Below, in pieces: positions 1 through 12,384 of a stretch of DNA of 64,000 bases. Location: the NCBI GenBank assembly GCA_016165875.1, contig JABBOT010000009.1:17726790-17790789 (forward strand), written 5' to 3'. The translations under genes were made by a program, and so were the position numbers. The DNA comes from Acanthopleura granulata. Its lineage: Eukaryota > Mollusca > Polyplacophora > Chitonida > Chitonidae. The notes below the pieces were generated by a model. That model did not search any database and was not told where the DNA came from. It was given only the letters and a program-made list of their open reading frames with translations. Within the stretch, counting starts at the first letter, position 1; the number at the start of each line of letters is the position of its first letter.

Positions 1-121
1 GTGACAACTACTGACTGTCAATCCTCATATATGCGACTTGGTTCAGCCTCACAGATCATGCATTATTGATACCATGTGTGCCACACTTTAAACCACTCGT
101 TCATGATGGCCCTGTGTTTAC

Positions 122-211
122 CTGAACTTCATGTATCAAATGATAGAGTTCCTTCAGCAGCTCTTTGATGCGAGCCTCTGCAGCCGCAGTGCTGGATGAG
201 CCAGACGCCAT
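122..211 (-). CDS. First coding exon of an unidentified gene (partial, runs off the left edge)
   Basis: On the minus strand an exon spans 226-122, with an acceptor (ttatttcag) just before 226 and a donor (CAG|GTAAAC) after 122. Its only usable ATG is at 211-209 and the frame stays open to the donor (phase 0). The 30 encoded residues begin MASGSSSTAAAEARIKELL and continue as a charged amphipathic helix, suggesting the start of a small helical or coiled-coil protein. A non-coding 5' exon seems to end at 723 with another CAG|GTAAAT donor; joining it gives no in-frame upstream ATG, only a short out-of-frame uORF. I do not recognise the family. It is transcribed divergently from the TLCD3 gene. 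Confidence 0.55.
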
Positions 212-639
212 CGCTGACTTCAGATCCTGAAATAACACAACAAAAAAATGTGAAACAGTACACATATTTGCATGATGTCCTAAATCTTCCTCACACTGGA
301 AATAAAAGTTGCTTCCACAAAATATAAGACACTATCAAATCTAGAGTAGGACTACTTTTTGTAATTAAACACTAATCTCCTCTGAAACAAATCATTTACC
401 CTTCCTAACTGGATAAAATTTACCTGTGTGAAAATCCCAATTCTTTGTCCTCAGTTAGGAGGATCAAAAGATGAAACATATATCACATAAAATGCATCAA
501 CACTGGCAACGAGAGAGGACAAAGAGTAGTAACAAGTCAAAATACATGTACCATCAAAAATAAATAAATAAAATAAAACGTAATTTCAACCAAAAAGGCA
601 TTATTTACTCTATCACGATCGTAAGTCTTTCAGAAACAA

Positions 640-897
640 CCTTCTTTCCCTCCTTGACATTTGTGGAACGTACAAAACCGATCTATCGGTTAAATTTATC
701 ACCAAATCAAAAAAATATTTACCTGAGAAATGACAGTGCCTTCACACTGACACTTTTCACGCTCGCTTCCGCATGAAACATAAACCGGAAGTGGTCTAGC
801 CGACCGCAAGACGAAATCTTTAATTTCATTGGCCGCAAAAGATTGTTACTTGGACGTTCATTGGTTGGTAAGGAGCGCCTTAGCAGTCGCATCATTG
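640..897. promoter_or_regulatory. Probable bidirectional promoter between the minus-strand gene and TLCD3
   Basis: A minus-strand 5' exon ends at 723 and the TLCD3 ATG is at 898 on the plus strand, so both transcripts must start within about 150 bp. The segment holds an ETS/GABP-type core, ACCGGAAGTG at 784-793, a motif typical of divergent housekeeping promoters, and is richer in CpG than its flanks. No TATA box is placed convincingly. The motif and exon ends are read directly; the start sites are inferred. Confidence 0.5.
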
Positions 898-3800
898 ATG
901 GCGGTTGTTGTTGTGTTTCTGATAGGCTGTGTTTTCTTCCCGTCATGTTTTCTTCTCTTGAAAGCATTACTAAGGAAACGTTATTCTTCTACGTTATCTG
1001 ATGTTGATGTGAGCAACATATCTGTGAAGTAAGTACTGCTAGGCTGTGATATGAGAGCCGATGTTTAGGTTTTTGTAACGAAAACTGGAAAGTAATGATC
1101 TCTTATCTCGTATTGTCCAGGTTTTTCACACGGAACTAGATGTGCCCACCCATTTTGGGAGGTGTCTGAAACAGAAAAATGAAAGAATTCAGCCCCCAGT
1201 TAACTACACCGCTAGTTGCCTTGTCCACTATAAACATGATATCCGCCATTATAACTAGGGTGGTGCACTGATTATTTAAGGCAAATGTGAAATTACAACC
1301 CGATCGGAAACCGAACAGATGTGGCTGATAAATAAAACAAAGGAGACACCAAGCTTGAGCCAGTGACTCAGAGAGAAAACGAGAGTTTTCATAACAATAA
1401 AAATATAAAATGGATTAACCTTTGTCACATTAACAGATTCTTAGACAGTAACATTTCCAAGTCCGAAGTCAATTCTGCTTTTAGCATCACTCCTTAGCAG
1501 ACAACATTTAACATCAAATTTCACCAAATCTTGAACTACAAAACTCTCTTGTACATATTTACAAACGTCTCAATTTCTCTATTGATATTGATAAATGATG
1601 TAAAAGTTTACAACGCAACTTGCCTTTCAGGGCCGGCTTATGACTTTATAAAGCACATATTTGTTACCAGTTATATTCATGTGTCAAACTGCATGTGCTC
1701 AACCTTCTTTTCCTGGATTATTTGTTCTCAATCCACTTACGCAAATAGTACCGTGCGGGACCAAATATTCCTGTCATTATATTTACAAAAAACTACACTG
1801 ACACATTTGTGGACCCATTTGTAAAATGTAACATCAATAATAAGACGGAAAGTAGGGCATAGTAAAATTTGTCAATGATGTGAACACATTGGAGAACAAT
1901 GCGATGTGATTTCAATAAAGGCCAACTTCCTGTGCCTCACACAACCATCGAACATTATTAGATTTTATAAGGACGTATGAGAAAGGCACTTGAGGTGATT
2001 GTCGAGACAATTCTGCCGAAATAGTTGCAATGAATCTGAAACGTTGCATTTTCAGGTAAATCGGATAATTCAGTCAGTTGTTATGACAAGTTTCTCATTG
2101 TGCTTTTGGCTGACATGGAATTTGGTGACACAATGGTGTCCTGACGAGGACATGGTCTTTACAAAAACTCTACTGCTTTAACTCGACAGGCCTACATTAA
2201 TAAAGTAGCTCACCCATTGCAGAGATTGTGAATGAGACAAATTTTGAAGTCACTTTTTAATCATTAATTGTTGACAGAGTAGCTGTTGGTTGGCTGGAGA
2301 TTTTACATCTACATGGTAGGTAATTGCATTCCAATCTTACTATTTCACATCAAAGTTGATATATATCATGTTTATATTAGATCGGGCAACTAATGGTGTA
2401 GTTAAATGGAGGCTGGATTCTTTTATTTATTTTTTTTTTTTTCAGACACTTCTCAAAATGGTTGGGCTGAAAAATTTTAGTGCATTACTACGGTCTTAAA
2501 GCTTAATGGGTGAAATGCTGATTTTTGCCAATGTGCAAAGTTTAATGTACTGCAGGCAACTCAAACTGTCATGTTTAAAGGCTGAAAAAAATTTGATTAC
2601 TTTTCCAGAAGTAATTTCCTATCCTATTACCTGAACCCTGAATGACCTAAACCTCTCCAGCCCTATGTGGGAAGATCTGCCAGCAACCTGCAGATGGTCA
2701 TTGGGTTTCCCCTGGGCTCTGCCCAGTTTCCTACCCCACCACCATAATGCTGGCCGCCGTGATATAAGTGAAATATTATTGAGTACGGCGTAAAACACCA
2801 ATCATATAAATGAATAAATAAATGACCCTAAAATTTCTTTCATGACAAATTTGCTCTTTTTCCTGATTCTGAGAGTTCTGTTGATTGTAGAAAGGTGATT
2901 TGAGGTTTGTTTGGAAGGTGGGATGATATCCGAATGGAAAGGTGTGTGTTGTAGCACCAAAACTAATATTTTATGACATCAGTTAGCTTCTATAAATGCT
3001 TTTTGGGGGGCAGTATTTTAGGTCATTTAGCATAGGTTGATTTTTACATATCTCACCGGGGTAATTTCGCTTTGTTTTCACCTCCAGTAGTGACCAAAGA
3101 AAGTACAGTTGATTCGGCCCAGAGCTGCTATGATATCACTGCAAAACTATGAATAGCTATGCATAATTCCCTGTCAGATTTTCTTCTTTTCAGGGAAGGG
3201 CGGGGGGGAATATACAATTTGAATTGGTAAATGAAAGAAAAAACAACCCCAAAAACACCTCGTTTAAACCGTGATTGGATGCTATAGCTACAGTACATAC
3301 CTGAACATTACTTATTTCTAGCCAAACCTGCTGTCCTGATTTAATTAATAAATATTCTTGTATTTCTGACAACAAACCATTCTTGGCAGCTCACAGCAGG
3401 TGTCTATCACCTTGTGATAGAAAAAATATTTCATCACCATGCATATTAGGCTTATGAAACTATAATCCCTTGTTTCCCCTCATAATTGCTAGCAACCTGA
3501 GACTGGTCATTGGTTTCCCCTTTGCTCTGCCTGGTTGCCTCCCACCACAATGTTGGCTTCCTCTCTGAAGGAAGGCATGCCAGCAATCTGTATACAGTCT
3601 TGGATTTCCTCAAGGATCTGCTCGGTTTTCTCCCAACACAACTCTGGTTGTCTTCATAAAAGTGTAATGTTTGTGAGTGTGTGGATCATTTAGTACATCT
3701 ACGAATAAAATATTAGTAAAGTCAATTCCGGCTAAGTCAATGTTCTAGTAGGCCTACTTTCTTCTATCTGTCCTGGAGAGTTAGACATACCATGACATGC

Positions 3801-6800
3801 ATATGTTCACACAAATTCACTGTCATTATAGATTGTGACAAATTTTTCATCATAACTTTTTTAATACAAGTTAATACGTCAATATTTGCGATTGCAGATG
3901 TGTGTCGAGCTTGCAGGGCCTGTCCTCCACCTGTGCAGGCTTCATCATCGTGTCATCCTGTACAGACATCATGACGGACAGGTGAGAAGTGATCTGGTCC
4001 GCTTAATACTGAAAGCTTACTACCTGTGTAATAATATTCTCCAAAATGTCAAGAAAGTCATTGCACATTTTGGTGTAATAGCTCGTTTGGATTTTTATTA
4101 ATTGTTTGCACCTTTCATCTGTAAAATTTCGCCTGTTAAAATGCACTTACAGAAGCACATAAAGGCCTTAAACTGATACTTCTGATGATGACATATATGT
4201 TTTTGTGATATGGTAAGAATTTTTTTCAAAATTCACATCTAAAAAAAAAAAGTCTTGTGAGGTGGATGAATTAGTCCGAGTCAAGATGAATGTAACACTT
4301 GAAAAGCGCTTAACTTGAGTGAAACACATTACGTGCGGCATCACTGTAAATCTGTGCCTGTAGATACCTGCATGGCTTCAGAAGCATGGTATGATGATGT
4401 CTAAGAACTGGTAAAGATACATGTAAAATGTGTAGCAATTCTTAGACTTGGTCATGACACAGTCATCAAGTGAAATTTTGGAGGAATAATGTGACAATTA
4501 AGAACAAAAAGTTGAAATTGCGTTTTGGTGGGGGGTGGAATTTAATAGTCTTTTATTCCATGCTACAAGAACATTTCGTTTGCATAATCTATTCATCATT
4601 TGTATAAAAATCTATTCTAGTTGACATCATGATATGTTTTCTGTTGTTTACAGTCACTGGCTCTCAAACGCATATGCCTGGTTTGCCTTGCCATACTTCT
4701 ACTATGACATATGGGCAATGTACCAGACTCACCTGTTGTTTCACCCATACCTGGCCCAGAAGTCCACCTGGCTTTCTATCCGACATTATGTGAGCCGCAA
4801 TATGGTGATGATGGTTCACCATGTCGTCATGCCACTGGTCTTTTTTCCAATCATTCTGGTAAGTTGTAATGTTTTTATTTTACCTCAGTGGAGATGGCCA
4901 ATTCAGCCTCACATACAGAAGTTAGAATTTATGACATTTCACAAGGTGCAAATAGTTTTTCAGATAAATTGCTTGATTTTATTCCTTTGTTGTGTAATGT
5001 TCTACCGATGAATTTTCCCTTTACAGTGGGAATCATTTCTGTGGGCGACTGGGCAACAAGACCACAATTTTAATAGTGACAACTTTTTTCAAGTGTGATG
5101 TACATGTACAGATATGTTCACGGTAAAAAGACAACAGATCTTCATTGAACATTAAACTGTGCAAAGGCCACAGGGGTCCCAAGCCAGGGGTTCCAAGTAT
5201 CAATACCAAGCCTGTGGGCTTCACAGAAACAACTGTTACCGATTGATACTGATTGTTACTGGTAGCGTGTCGGTACGGTGATACGAAAACCACAGAACCC
5301 AAAGTACGCTTCCCATTCAGGTGAATGGTTTTTCATGTCAAGCACTGGTGGTTATCTGTTTACATTCTGTCGGCTAGTCTGCCAAGTAAAGTTTACTGGA
5401 AGTTGTAAACAACCTTTAATGGACAATGAACAGTTGGATATCATTTCAGCCTGCTTCTGGTGCTGGGATCACTGCTGGTGTTGTTGACCCAGTTTATGGT
5501 TATCCCATGTGCTGTGACCTCTGTGAGCACCGTAAGGTCTAGAGGGTCGCAGACCATGTAATATGTAGTGCTCATTTCTGACAATATCATCGTTCATCCC
5601 AAGTCATAGACTTACTATAACCTTACAAGATCTAAACAACATCAGTTTTTAAATTGGTAGAAGAAAGTAATGGACTGTTTATCAAATAGCCCAAGCAATA
5701 TTTTTTCTGAATACAAACATGAGGTTTAGTGTGTCAAGAGACCTTCATGAAAAACAGAAAGGGTTTGTTTATCTCTGTGGATCTGAAAAGATAACATATC
5801 CTCTTTGAAGTGTTTGTGATGAACAAGACAGAAAAGAATTCCCTTTTTTTTAAATATAAGATATTTGTCTCTACTCACATGCAAGACTAATTGTAAGTGT
5901 TTGTGTGGGACCCAAAACATCTTCATATAGCCTTTTACAGGATATACATATGTTGACAGATGTAATGTGGGCGTTGTACTGTCACAAGAGTGCTCCCTGA
6001 TCCATTCAGTGAAAATCCTGCTCCGAATAGAAGAAATTGTTTCCCATAAAGTTTGTATATGGAACCAGTTTTGTGTTTCCCATTGTTTCCCATCAACACA
6101 AAGCACGGAACCGAAAAACAGTTTCCAATTTTATGTGAAATCCCCAGGCTTGTATACTGTTTGTATGTTTACATATGTTACTAAGTACTGAAATTAGATT
6201 TGTTTGCCAGCAACCTGCAGATGGTGATGGGTTTCCGCCAGGCTCTGCCTGGTTTCCTTTTCCCCATAATCTTGCCTGCTGTTGTATAAGTGAAGTATTC
6301 TTGAGTATGGCATCAAACACTAATTAAGTGATAAAATAAATAAACTGAAATTGCATTCAGAACCATAGTGATTTGCATACTCAGTAAATGCAAATGACAA
6401 AAGTCTTCATTTTAAACATATATTTAATAAACACATCAAGAAATTTATCCATAAACCTGATCGTTGTAAGTAAAATATTCGTGATGACTCAGTGAAACAC
6501 TGTATATCTCATCAGTGTTATACTGTGAATGAATGAATGGTGTTTTCATCTGATCAGCTTTTAACTCTGAATGGGTGAGTGCTGTTTTCATGCGATCAAA
6601 AAAAAGTAAACTCAAGCACAGCTATACACAAGTCCTAAGTGTCGCTTTATTTGGTTAAATGGGCCACTCTTTTGGAACGTAAACAAACGCTCAACAGGCC
6701 GACAACAGCTAGTTTGGCTAACCCAACATAGGCGCGGGCAAACCGGGCCTATTCAGTATTGAATGGTCAAAGAGCAGCACATGGCTTTAGGTTCCAAATG

Positions 6801-7690
6801 CTAAACTGTGAATCCATTGTATTAAAATAAAACTTTTGTTTTTAATCTTCTTTATTTGGGTTTCAGTTTTTGAGGAAGAACCGAGGAGACTATTTCATAG
6901 GAGTATTTTACATGATAGAGATCACCATACCTTTCATAGCTTTATTTACAGTATTGGTTCAGGTAAGATCATTTATTGTGCTTTGTCACATTATGCAGGT
7001 GACATTTCACAATGGAGTGAAGATAGTGTTCATTTCCAGGATGACCAGCAGGTACTTGACTCATTTACAGGTTCCATAACATACAACTGATCACACGCAC
7101 TTCATGCAGTCAGTCAGTAAAATGTCAAATACTCTACGAATTAGAAAATTTTTTAGAAAATTAACCAATTAAATAATTTTTTGGGTATAAAATTTCACAA
7201 GGGAAACATTTTGTGCTAGTTCAGTGTAAATACACAGTGTGTTATGCTAGATGAACCGGAAGATATGGCAGGATGGTACGAATTAACAGTGTAATATTTT
7301 ACAAAGCAAGGATTCAAATGATAGCAGTGACTGATGTGAGGTAGAGCCTCTAAAAAGTATACTACAGCTTCTCTGCTTTACTTTCAGCTCAAGTTAACCC
7401 AGCACGTCTACACCATCATTGTCGGCCTGCTGATGATCACCATCTTCTTCATCAGTCGTATTCTTGTCTTTCCCTTCCTCTTCTGGTCATACAGCAGCTA
7501 CGCCGACATTGCATTCTGGGATGTGCCGGGGAGTATTCCCATTAAATGTAACGTCGGCTGCTCTCTGCTCCTCCTACCTCAACTTTACTGGCTGGTGCTT
7601 ATGGTGAGAGGGGCATATAAAGTCCTCTACAGAAAGCTGGCCTTGAGACAAGTGTCACTTGTGTCCATAGGGAAAGCGCATGGCAGATAG
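898..7690 (+). CDS. TLCD3A: TLC domain-containing protein 3 (TLCD3A/B, FAM57 family), complete, five coding exons
   Basis: Coding exons are 898-1028, 3898-3981, 4654-4858, 6867-6962 and 7388-7690. Every intron is GT-AG and the phases agree, giving 272 aa plus stop, close to the vertebrate TLCD3 length of about 257-274 aa. An N-terminal hydrophobic segment (residues 2-21, with the family-like CVFFPS) precedes a TLC domain (about 44-255). Recognisable segments are VSSLQGLSSTCAGFIIVSSC (46-65), HWLSNAYAWF (73-82), the SRN...HH motif with His127-His128, and a C-terminal SIPxxCNV...PQLYW stretch. I count at least five or six membrane segments. Relatives sit in ER or plasma membrane and have been linked to ceramide and sphingolipid metabolism; activity here is inferred. 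I chose the ATG at 898 because the homologous N-terminus starts with this hydrophobic helix; the frame opens further upstream (829) only with a TTG. A vs B paralogue cannot be separated. Confidence 0.93.
2652..2823 (+). mobile_element. SINE family 1, 5'-truncated, in TLCD3 intron 1
   Basis: The copy carries the family-1 body: 'gtgggaagatctgccagcaa', a gggctctgccc palindromic block, an 'ataatgctggccgccg' block, the 3' core 'gtacggcgtaaaacacca' and an (AAAT)n tail. The tRNA-like head is missing. It lies in the sense direction of the host gene. Confidence 0.85.
3487..3709 (+). mobile_element. Two degraded family-1 SINE fragments in tandem (TLCD3 intron 1)
   Basis: Two successive degenerate copies of the 'agcaacctg..tggtcattgg' to 'ccaccacaatgttgg' segment are seen, the second beginning near 3580 and ending near an AATAAAA tail. 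Both are strongly diverged, so this is an old insertion pair. The right end lies about 190 bp before exon 2 of TLCD3. Confidence 0.5.
4195..4340 (+). repeat. Dispersed repeat, copy 1 (pair with 8080-8190)
   Basis: This stretch of TLCD3 intron 2 shares 'aggtggatgaa', a 'gagtcaagatgaatgt'-like block, an 'acacttgaaa...gcttaa' block and a 'gtgaaa' end with 8080-8190. The match is imperfect and the family is not recognised. Confidence 0.4.
6203..6345 (+). mobile_element. SINE family 1, 5'-truncated, in TLCD3 intron 3
   Basis: Contains 'gccagcaacctgcagatggt', the 'gctctgcctggtttcc' block, a diverged 'taagtgaagtattcttgagt' core and a short (AAAT) tail. The head is absent. Sense orientation. Confidence 0.8.
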
Positions 7691-9249
7691 TAAATGGGAT
7701 AGCTCGTTTCGAGCAAGCGCGGAGGTCTGGGATTTCTAAGCTTAGGTACAAGCAAGCAAACGCACGTGGCTTCTCTTTATGCACGCTTTAAAGCATTGTA
7801 TTCAATAAACCCATGGCAATCACACCCAGTTCAGTAAATTTAAAGCATTTTGGGTTAATGTTTGGGAGAACTGAATGATGGCTTCAGGTCAAAAACTTTC
7901 TTTCAAAAAATGCACATAAAAAACTGGAACTAAATGGATTTTGTCACCAGAATCTCAAATGCTATAGCATAGGCATGAATAATGATGTGTTTTTGTTTGT
8001 CCCCTGTATGACCTGTTCTGCAGATGCTTGTTGATGAAATACTTGAAACAGCTGTCTGTCTTGTCAAGATGTTTAATTCTTTGTCACAAAAATGGTAAAT
8101 GGTAATATCAAGGTGGATGAAACTATCAGAATCAAACCAAATGTGTCGTTTGAATAAGGCTTAATTTTAGGTGAAATATTGTATTTAGGAAAATATCGTA
8201 TTTAGGAATTATTATATGAAAAATTTACAGGTGAATGACTGATTGATTTGAGTGAAGTAGGTGTGTGCTGCAAGACTTAGGCTCATGTAGAAACTTACAC
8301 CATCACTGGAGAGGAGCACCCTGATCTGCAGAGACATGGCTGGATCCAGAGGTTCAATCCCCAGTCAAGTCAGCTCAAAGTTGAAAAAAAATAAACTCAC
8401 TTTTTTTACTGTTTGGAAGGCAAGTTGATACCCTTTTGGAAAATTGTAAGTTTTATCACAAGAAGTAAAATTTTACGACATTTTTTTCACCCGTACATAT
8501 TGTTTCTCTCTGTTTTTGGGGCAGGGGTGCAAAATGTTAGGGTAGTTACAGTAATCAAAAAGGTGTTGAGTGTGTGTTGTATTTTGTAAATATACCTGTT
8601 AGTTTGATGAAATCTGTACAAAAGTGTATCAGCTCACTGATGGATTAGCACATTTTAATATCCATGTTTTCTCTCAGTGTAATTTGTTTTTAAGAACTCA
8701 TATTTGGTGTATTACAGTACTCCTCTTGAATATATCCGTGGATGAATGGGAACTTTTTTTAAGGTCACCTTCATGTGTTGGGTTACCATGAATTGCATGG
8801 AACTATTCATACTAAAGTGCTACCAATGTAGTCTTAAACACTGACCATGCATTAATTTCTTAGTATTTATTTGGCTTTATTTATAAAGTTATATTTTTAC
8901 TGAAATGGTGCTATACGGGGTAACCCTTATTTTCATCATAATAACAATGATTGTTTTTCAAGAGCTTACCTTGATATATAACGTAGTATGTTTACTATTG
9001 TAGAGAAGAAAATTGTAGTATTTTTGTGATGTTGTAATATTACAAAAAATGAAGCCATGTTGTAGTTTCGTGATATTGTAGTGTTACAAAAAAATGAAGC
9101 CAAAACATTCTTGCCATACTGGGGCATCTATGGTCAGGAGCATAGTGTGCTAGCATATTGCAATGATACTCGAGCCTCTCCCCTGTGCAGTCACTGTGAG
9201 CTCAAGCTTAGCTCATGCTATCTTCCTCCCTGCCATAATAAAGTAAAAA
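7691..9249. other. Intergenic, AT-rich, no gene seen
   Basis: Downstream of the TLCD3 stop I see 3' UTR or intergenic sequence with no open frame of substance and no recognisable protein similarity. It includes one copy of a dispersed repeat (8080-8190, partner at 4195-4340) and short T- and A-rich runs. Confidence 0.5.
7804..7809 (+). promoter_or_regulatory. Candidate polyadenylation signal of TLCD3
   Basis: AATAAA lies 114 bp downstream of the TLCD3 stop codon. It is the first canonical hexamer after the stop, so a short 3' UTR is plausible. Later AATAAA-like sequences in this AT-rich stretch could be used instead. Confidence 0.35.
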
Positions 9250-9550
9250 GGTCAACAGCAACCTTTGGATAGTCGTGGGTTTCCCCTTGTGGTCTTCTCG
9301 GTTTCATCCTACCTCAATGGTGGCTGCCAATTAGGATGTAAAACTCTAAACAAATATGTAAATGAATAAATAAATAAAAACATACCTTTTTTCTTAAGGG
9401 CTGTTGGTAATGATGTAAAACTCAAAACAAATACGTTAATAAACAAATAAAAGCATACCATTTTTCATAAGGATTGCCAAAGTACGATGTAAAACTCTAA
9501 AAAAAATACATAAATAAATAAATGAAAACATACCATTGTTCATAAGGGGC
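9250..9550 (+). mobile_element. SINE family 1 remnant with its 3' tail amplified into a three-unit tandem array
   Basis: A diverged SINE body (9250-9334: 'cagcaacctttggatagtcg' and following) leads into three tandem units starting at 9335, 9412 and 9486 (spacing 77 and 74 bp). Each unit carries 'gatgtaaaactc', an (AAAT)-type tail and a 'cataccNttNttcataagg' block, so the tail plus adjacent flank has been tandemly duplicated after insertion. Confidence 0.65.
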
Positions 9551-10656
9551 AGCTACAGGATGAGTGGGTAGCTGTTACCAGTGTATGATCTGGTAGTGAA
9601 TGATTTTATGATATGGTAAGAGGTGGTAATTGTTCCTTTTAAAACTTTGTTGCATTATTGGATGTAGAAGTTTTTCATGCAAGACAAAGAATCCATGCAC
9701 AACTGAATATACAATGGTGTTGGGTGGACTAAATTGAGTATCAAGTGAGAAACAGTGTTGGCATTACAGATGTAAAAGTATGTTTTGCTTGTAAACTAAA
9801 ACTACTGGTATTAAAATCATTTCTGCCAAACTTGTGATAGATGAGTGACTGGTGTTTGACAGAATGTGTGTTTCAAAAATCTTTTTTTAGGTACAACTTT
9901 ACATGCACTTTTCTAAGAACGGGTGACATATGTTTGTGCATGTGGTAATTCTGCGAGCAAGATATCTCAAGAACTAATTTTGTAAGACTGTTCAAATTTG
10001 GTTCAAAAATGGTTTGATCATATTGATTTTGAAGAACATTGTTTTTTTTTATGTTTGTGTTTTTTATTTTGTTCATTTTTATCACATTTTACACTTTTGC
10101 TAGCAAGTCTGAACCACCTAGTGTATGTTTCTCAATATTCCTCATAGGTACGAAAGAGAAGGGAAAATGTCTTTTGTAAACACCTACTGTTGCCTTCAGG
10201 GGAGAGGGTGCAAAATTAAATAAATGACCATATTGGTATTAATTCTTGTTTAATTTAGAGGATACATGATTCGCAGACTGTTTTAGGTTGTATTTTATTC
10301 TTACTTGTTCTATTGTGCTATCTATCCATATTATAAAAGGATATTACAGAATGATGCCATAAGCACAGATCTCAGGCATACAGTGTTATTTGTTTGTAAT
10401 AACACATGTTCATATGGGTGTGCTGAAATATTTGTCACATTTTTTATTTACATGTATACACATATTTTCTCAAAAATTATTTATGTACATAGAACAGTTT
10501 TAAGTAGTATCAGACATATATATGTTACATTCATGGATTAAACTATAGTAATTCTATCTTTCTAGTTGTATATCTTCCAACAAAAATTTGTTCTTGGAGC
10601 CATTTTCATGTGGTCTTACACGAAGTTTATTGAGCCAGCTCTATTCACCACAAGAG

Positions 10657-10775
10657 AAAAACCGTGCCAGCCACTTGCCAAAGGTAGATGGTTTTACCTT
10701 CACTCATAAAACTGATGTATAAGTGAAATGTTGTTGAGTGCTGTGTAAAATATGACTCGGATGAATAAATTATTG
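10657..10775 (+). mobile_element. Degraded SINE family-1 fragment
   Basis: A diverged 'cagccacttgccaaaggtag' to 'tgtataagtgaaatgttgtt' segment followed by a 'gagtgctgtgtaaaat' core can be aligned to the family-1 3' half. The tail is short. Confidence is limited by divergence. Confidence 0.45.
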
Positions 10776-10899
10776 TACATACTTGATGACATTCGTTGTG
10801 ATGTTGTTCAGACAGCAACATTATACCGTTGCTTGGCGACAATGTCAACGGAGCGATATATATATCAAATGTCTGAGGATATGTACTTTGTTGTCACGA

Positions 10900-11190
10900 A
10901 GGATTAGAGCCAGAATGTGACACATGCGCGGTTCTCATGCGCGAAATGCTCCCGTGAAATTTTACAACAAAGAGTAAGGGGCTGTGGAGAATTCAGTCAT
11001 AGAAGTTGAATGGTGCACAGTGGGAGGTTGATGGTTCTCATTTCAATAACCAGGCACTCCGTGTTGCGACGTGTGAGAAATCCGGATGGTCGGCACCTGT
11101 CAAATAACCGGCGGATGTGAATAGATACACTCTCGCGAGTGAAGCGGCGGCGTAGACTTCGCGTGGTCAGTCTAAGTCAAGATATCAGGT
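10900..11190. promoter_or_regulatory. GC-rich, CpG-containing segment with a TCTCGCGAG motif
   Basis: Within AT-rich DNA this block is clearly richer in G, C and CpG ('acatgcgcggttctcatgcg', 'gaagcggcggcgtagacttc'). It carries TCTCGCGAG at 11131-11139, matching the core of the TCTCGCGAGA promoter motif known from vertebrate promoters. No coding exon could be attached, so an unannotated start site is only a possibility. Confidence 0.3.
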
Positions 11191-12384
11191 AGAGGTATAG
11201 GTCCTTCAGCTCAGATGATTTCTTGGCCCGTGTTGTCTTGTATACTGTATGTGTACTGCTCTGGTGAGAACTCATAGATGGCATAATTCTGCCTGACAAA
11301 CACCCCACCCCCTCATCCTCCACCCATCTCTCACCGTCCTCACCGTGTATACCTAAAAAGTAGCATTCATTCGCTGGCGCCCGTGTACAATGTACTTTAT
11401 ATGACACCTATCTGTTTAAAAAAATTTGTTTTGTTTAAAAAATTTGTATTCATTGAGGGCAAAATATACACAAAATGGAGGGGTCGTTAAAGAATATGCA
11501 TAGGAAAAGAATTATCTCTTTCATGTTTCGTGTAACTTTCCTCTCTTCCCTTAAAACCATAATCTTCCTGTAAGAGTAACTTTCTGTGTCTCCTTTATGC
11601 TCCAGTAAACGCAACTAAAATGCTAATTTATGTGAAATAAATGTACTTGTATATCGGACATTTTGAGCGTGCATGATGCTTGCTTTGTGAAGAATTCGCG
11701 ATGAAATTTCAACTGTCCTATAAATACTTCTGGTTAATCGTTAATGAGCGTTAAGAAAAAAAAAATCAACTGTGCACCAAACAGTCAAAAGACACAAATT
11801 TTTTTTCGTATTAATTATGAAAGGCTACAGCTTATTTACACAGAGAGTAAAACCAGAGCAGTTAGCGACGACAGTGTGATAATTGACAAATGGCTACACG
11901 TTACCGGTGAGATCCGGCTTCTTATCAATTTACCTCAGTTAGGGTTTCATTCTAACTGTTCATGGAAGTATTTTAGGAGTAACAAGACATTATAGTTATA
12001 CTGTATGCTAAAGTGGTGTATTTTACGCTACGGCGGCCTAATAATTCTATCCAAAAGTGGTCAGTAAGTCTGCCTTGTGAGACAGCTCTCTTCTTGTACA
12101 TGTATTATTGTCCCGATTATACACCCATGTATAATTTCTCAGGAAAAGGTGCAAATTGCTCCCGTCTCATCTTTGACAGTCCGAACGCTTACGCACATAT
12201 ATATGTATACAGCGCATGCGCAGTTATCATCATAACTGAATGTAAGTAATGTTTTAATGTCACATAATTGTCATGACTATTTAAAAAGCAAACGTGGTGT
12301 CAGTGGGAGGTGCCTAGTTACATGTGCGATATTTACTACAAAGTCCTCTACATTAAATACATTTGTGCAGTTTCCTCTCTTAGA
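11191..12384. other. Intergenic, no gene seen
   Basis: AT-rich sequence with scattered short open frames lacking codon bias, splice sites or recognisable similarity. I see nothing functional here. Confidence 0.4.

Noticed and set aside
829..897. N-terminal extension of the TLCD3 frame up to 829
   Set aside because: The extension begins with TTG, not ATG. The ATG at 898 starts exactly at the hydrophobic helix with which family members begin.
7604..7609. Alternative splice donor (atg|gtgaga) inside the last TLCD3 exon
   Set aside because: Reading through gives LYWLVLMVRGAYKVLYRK, which matches the C-terminal pattern of TLCD3 proteins and soon ends in a stop, so no further exon is needed.
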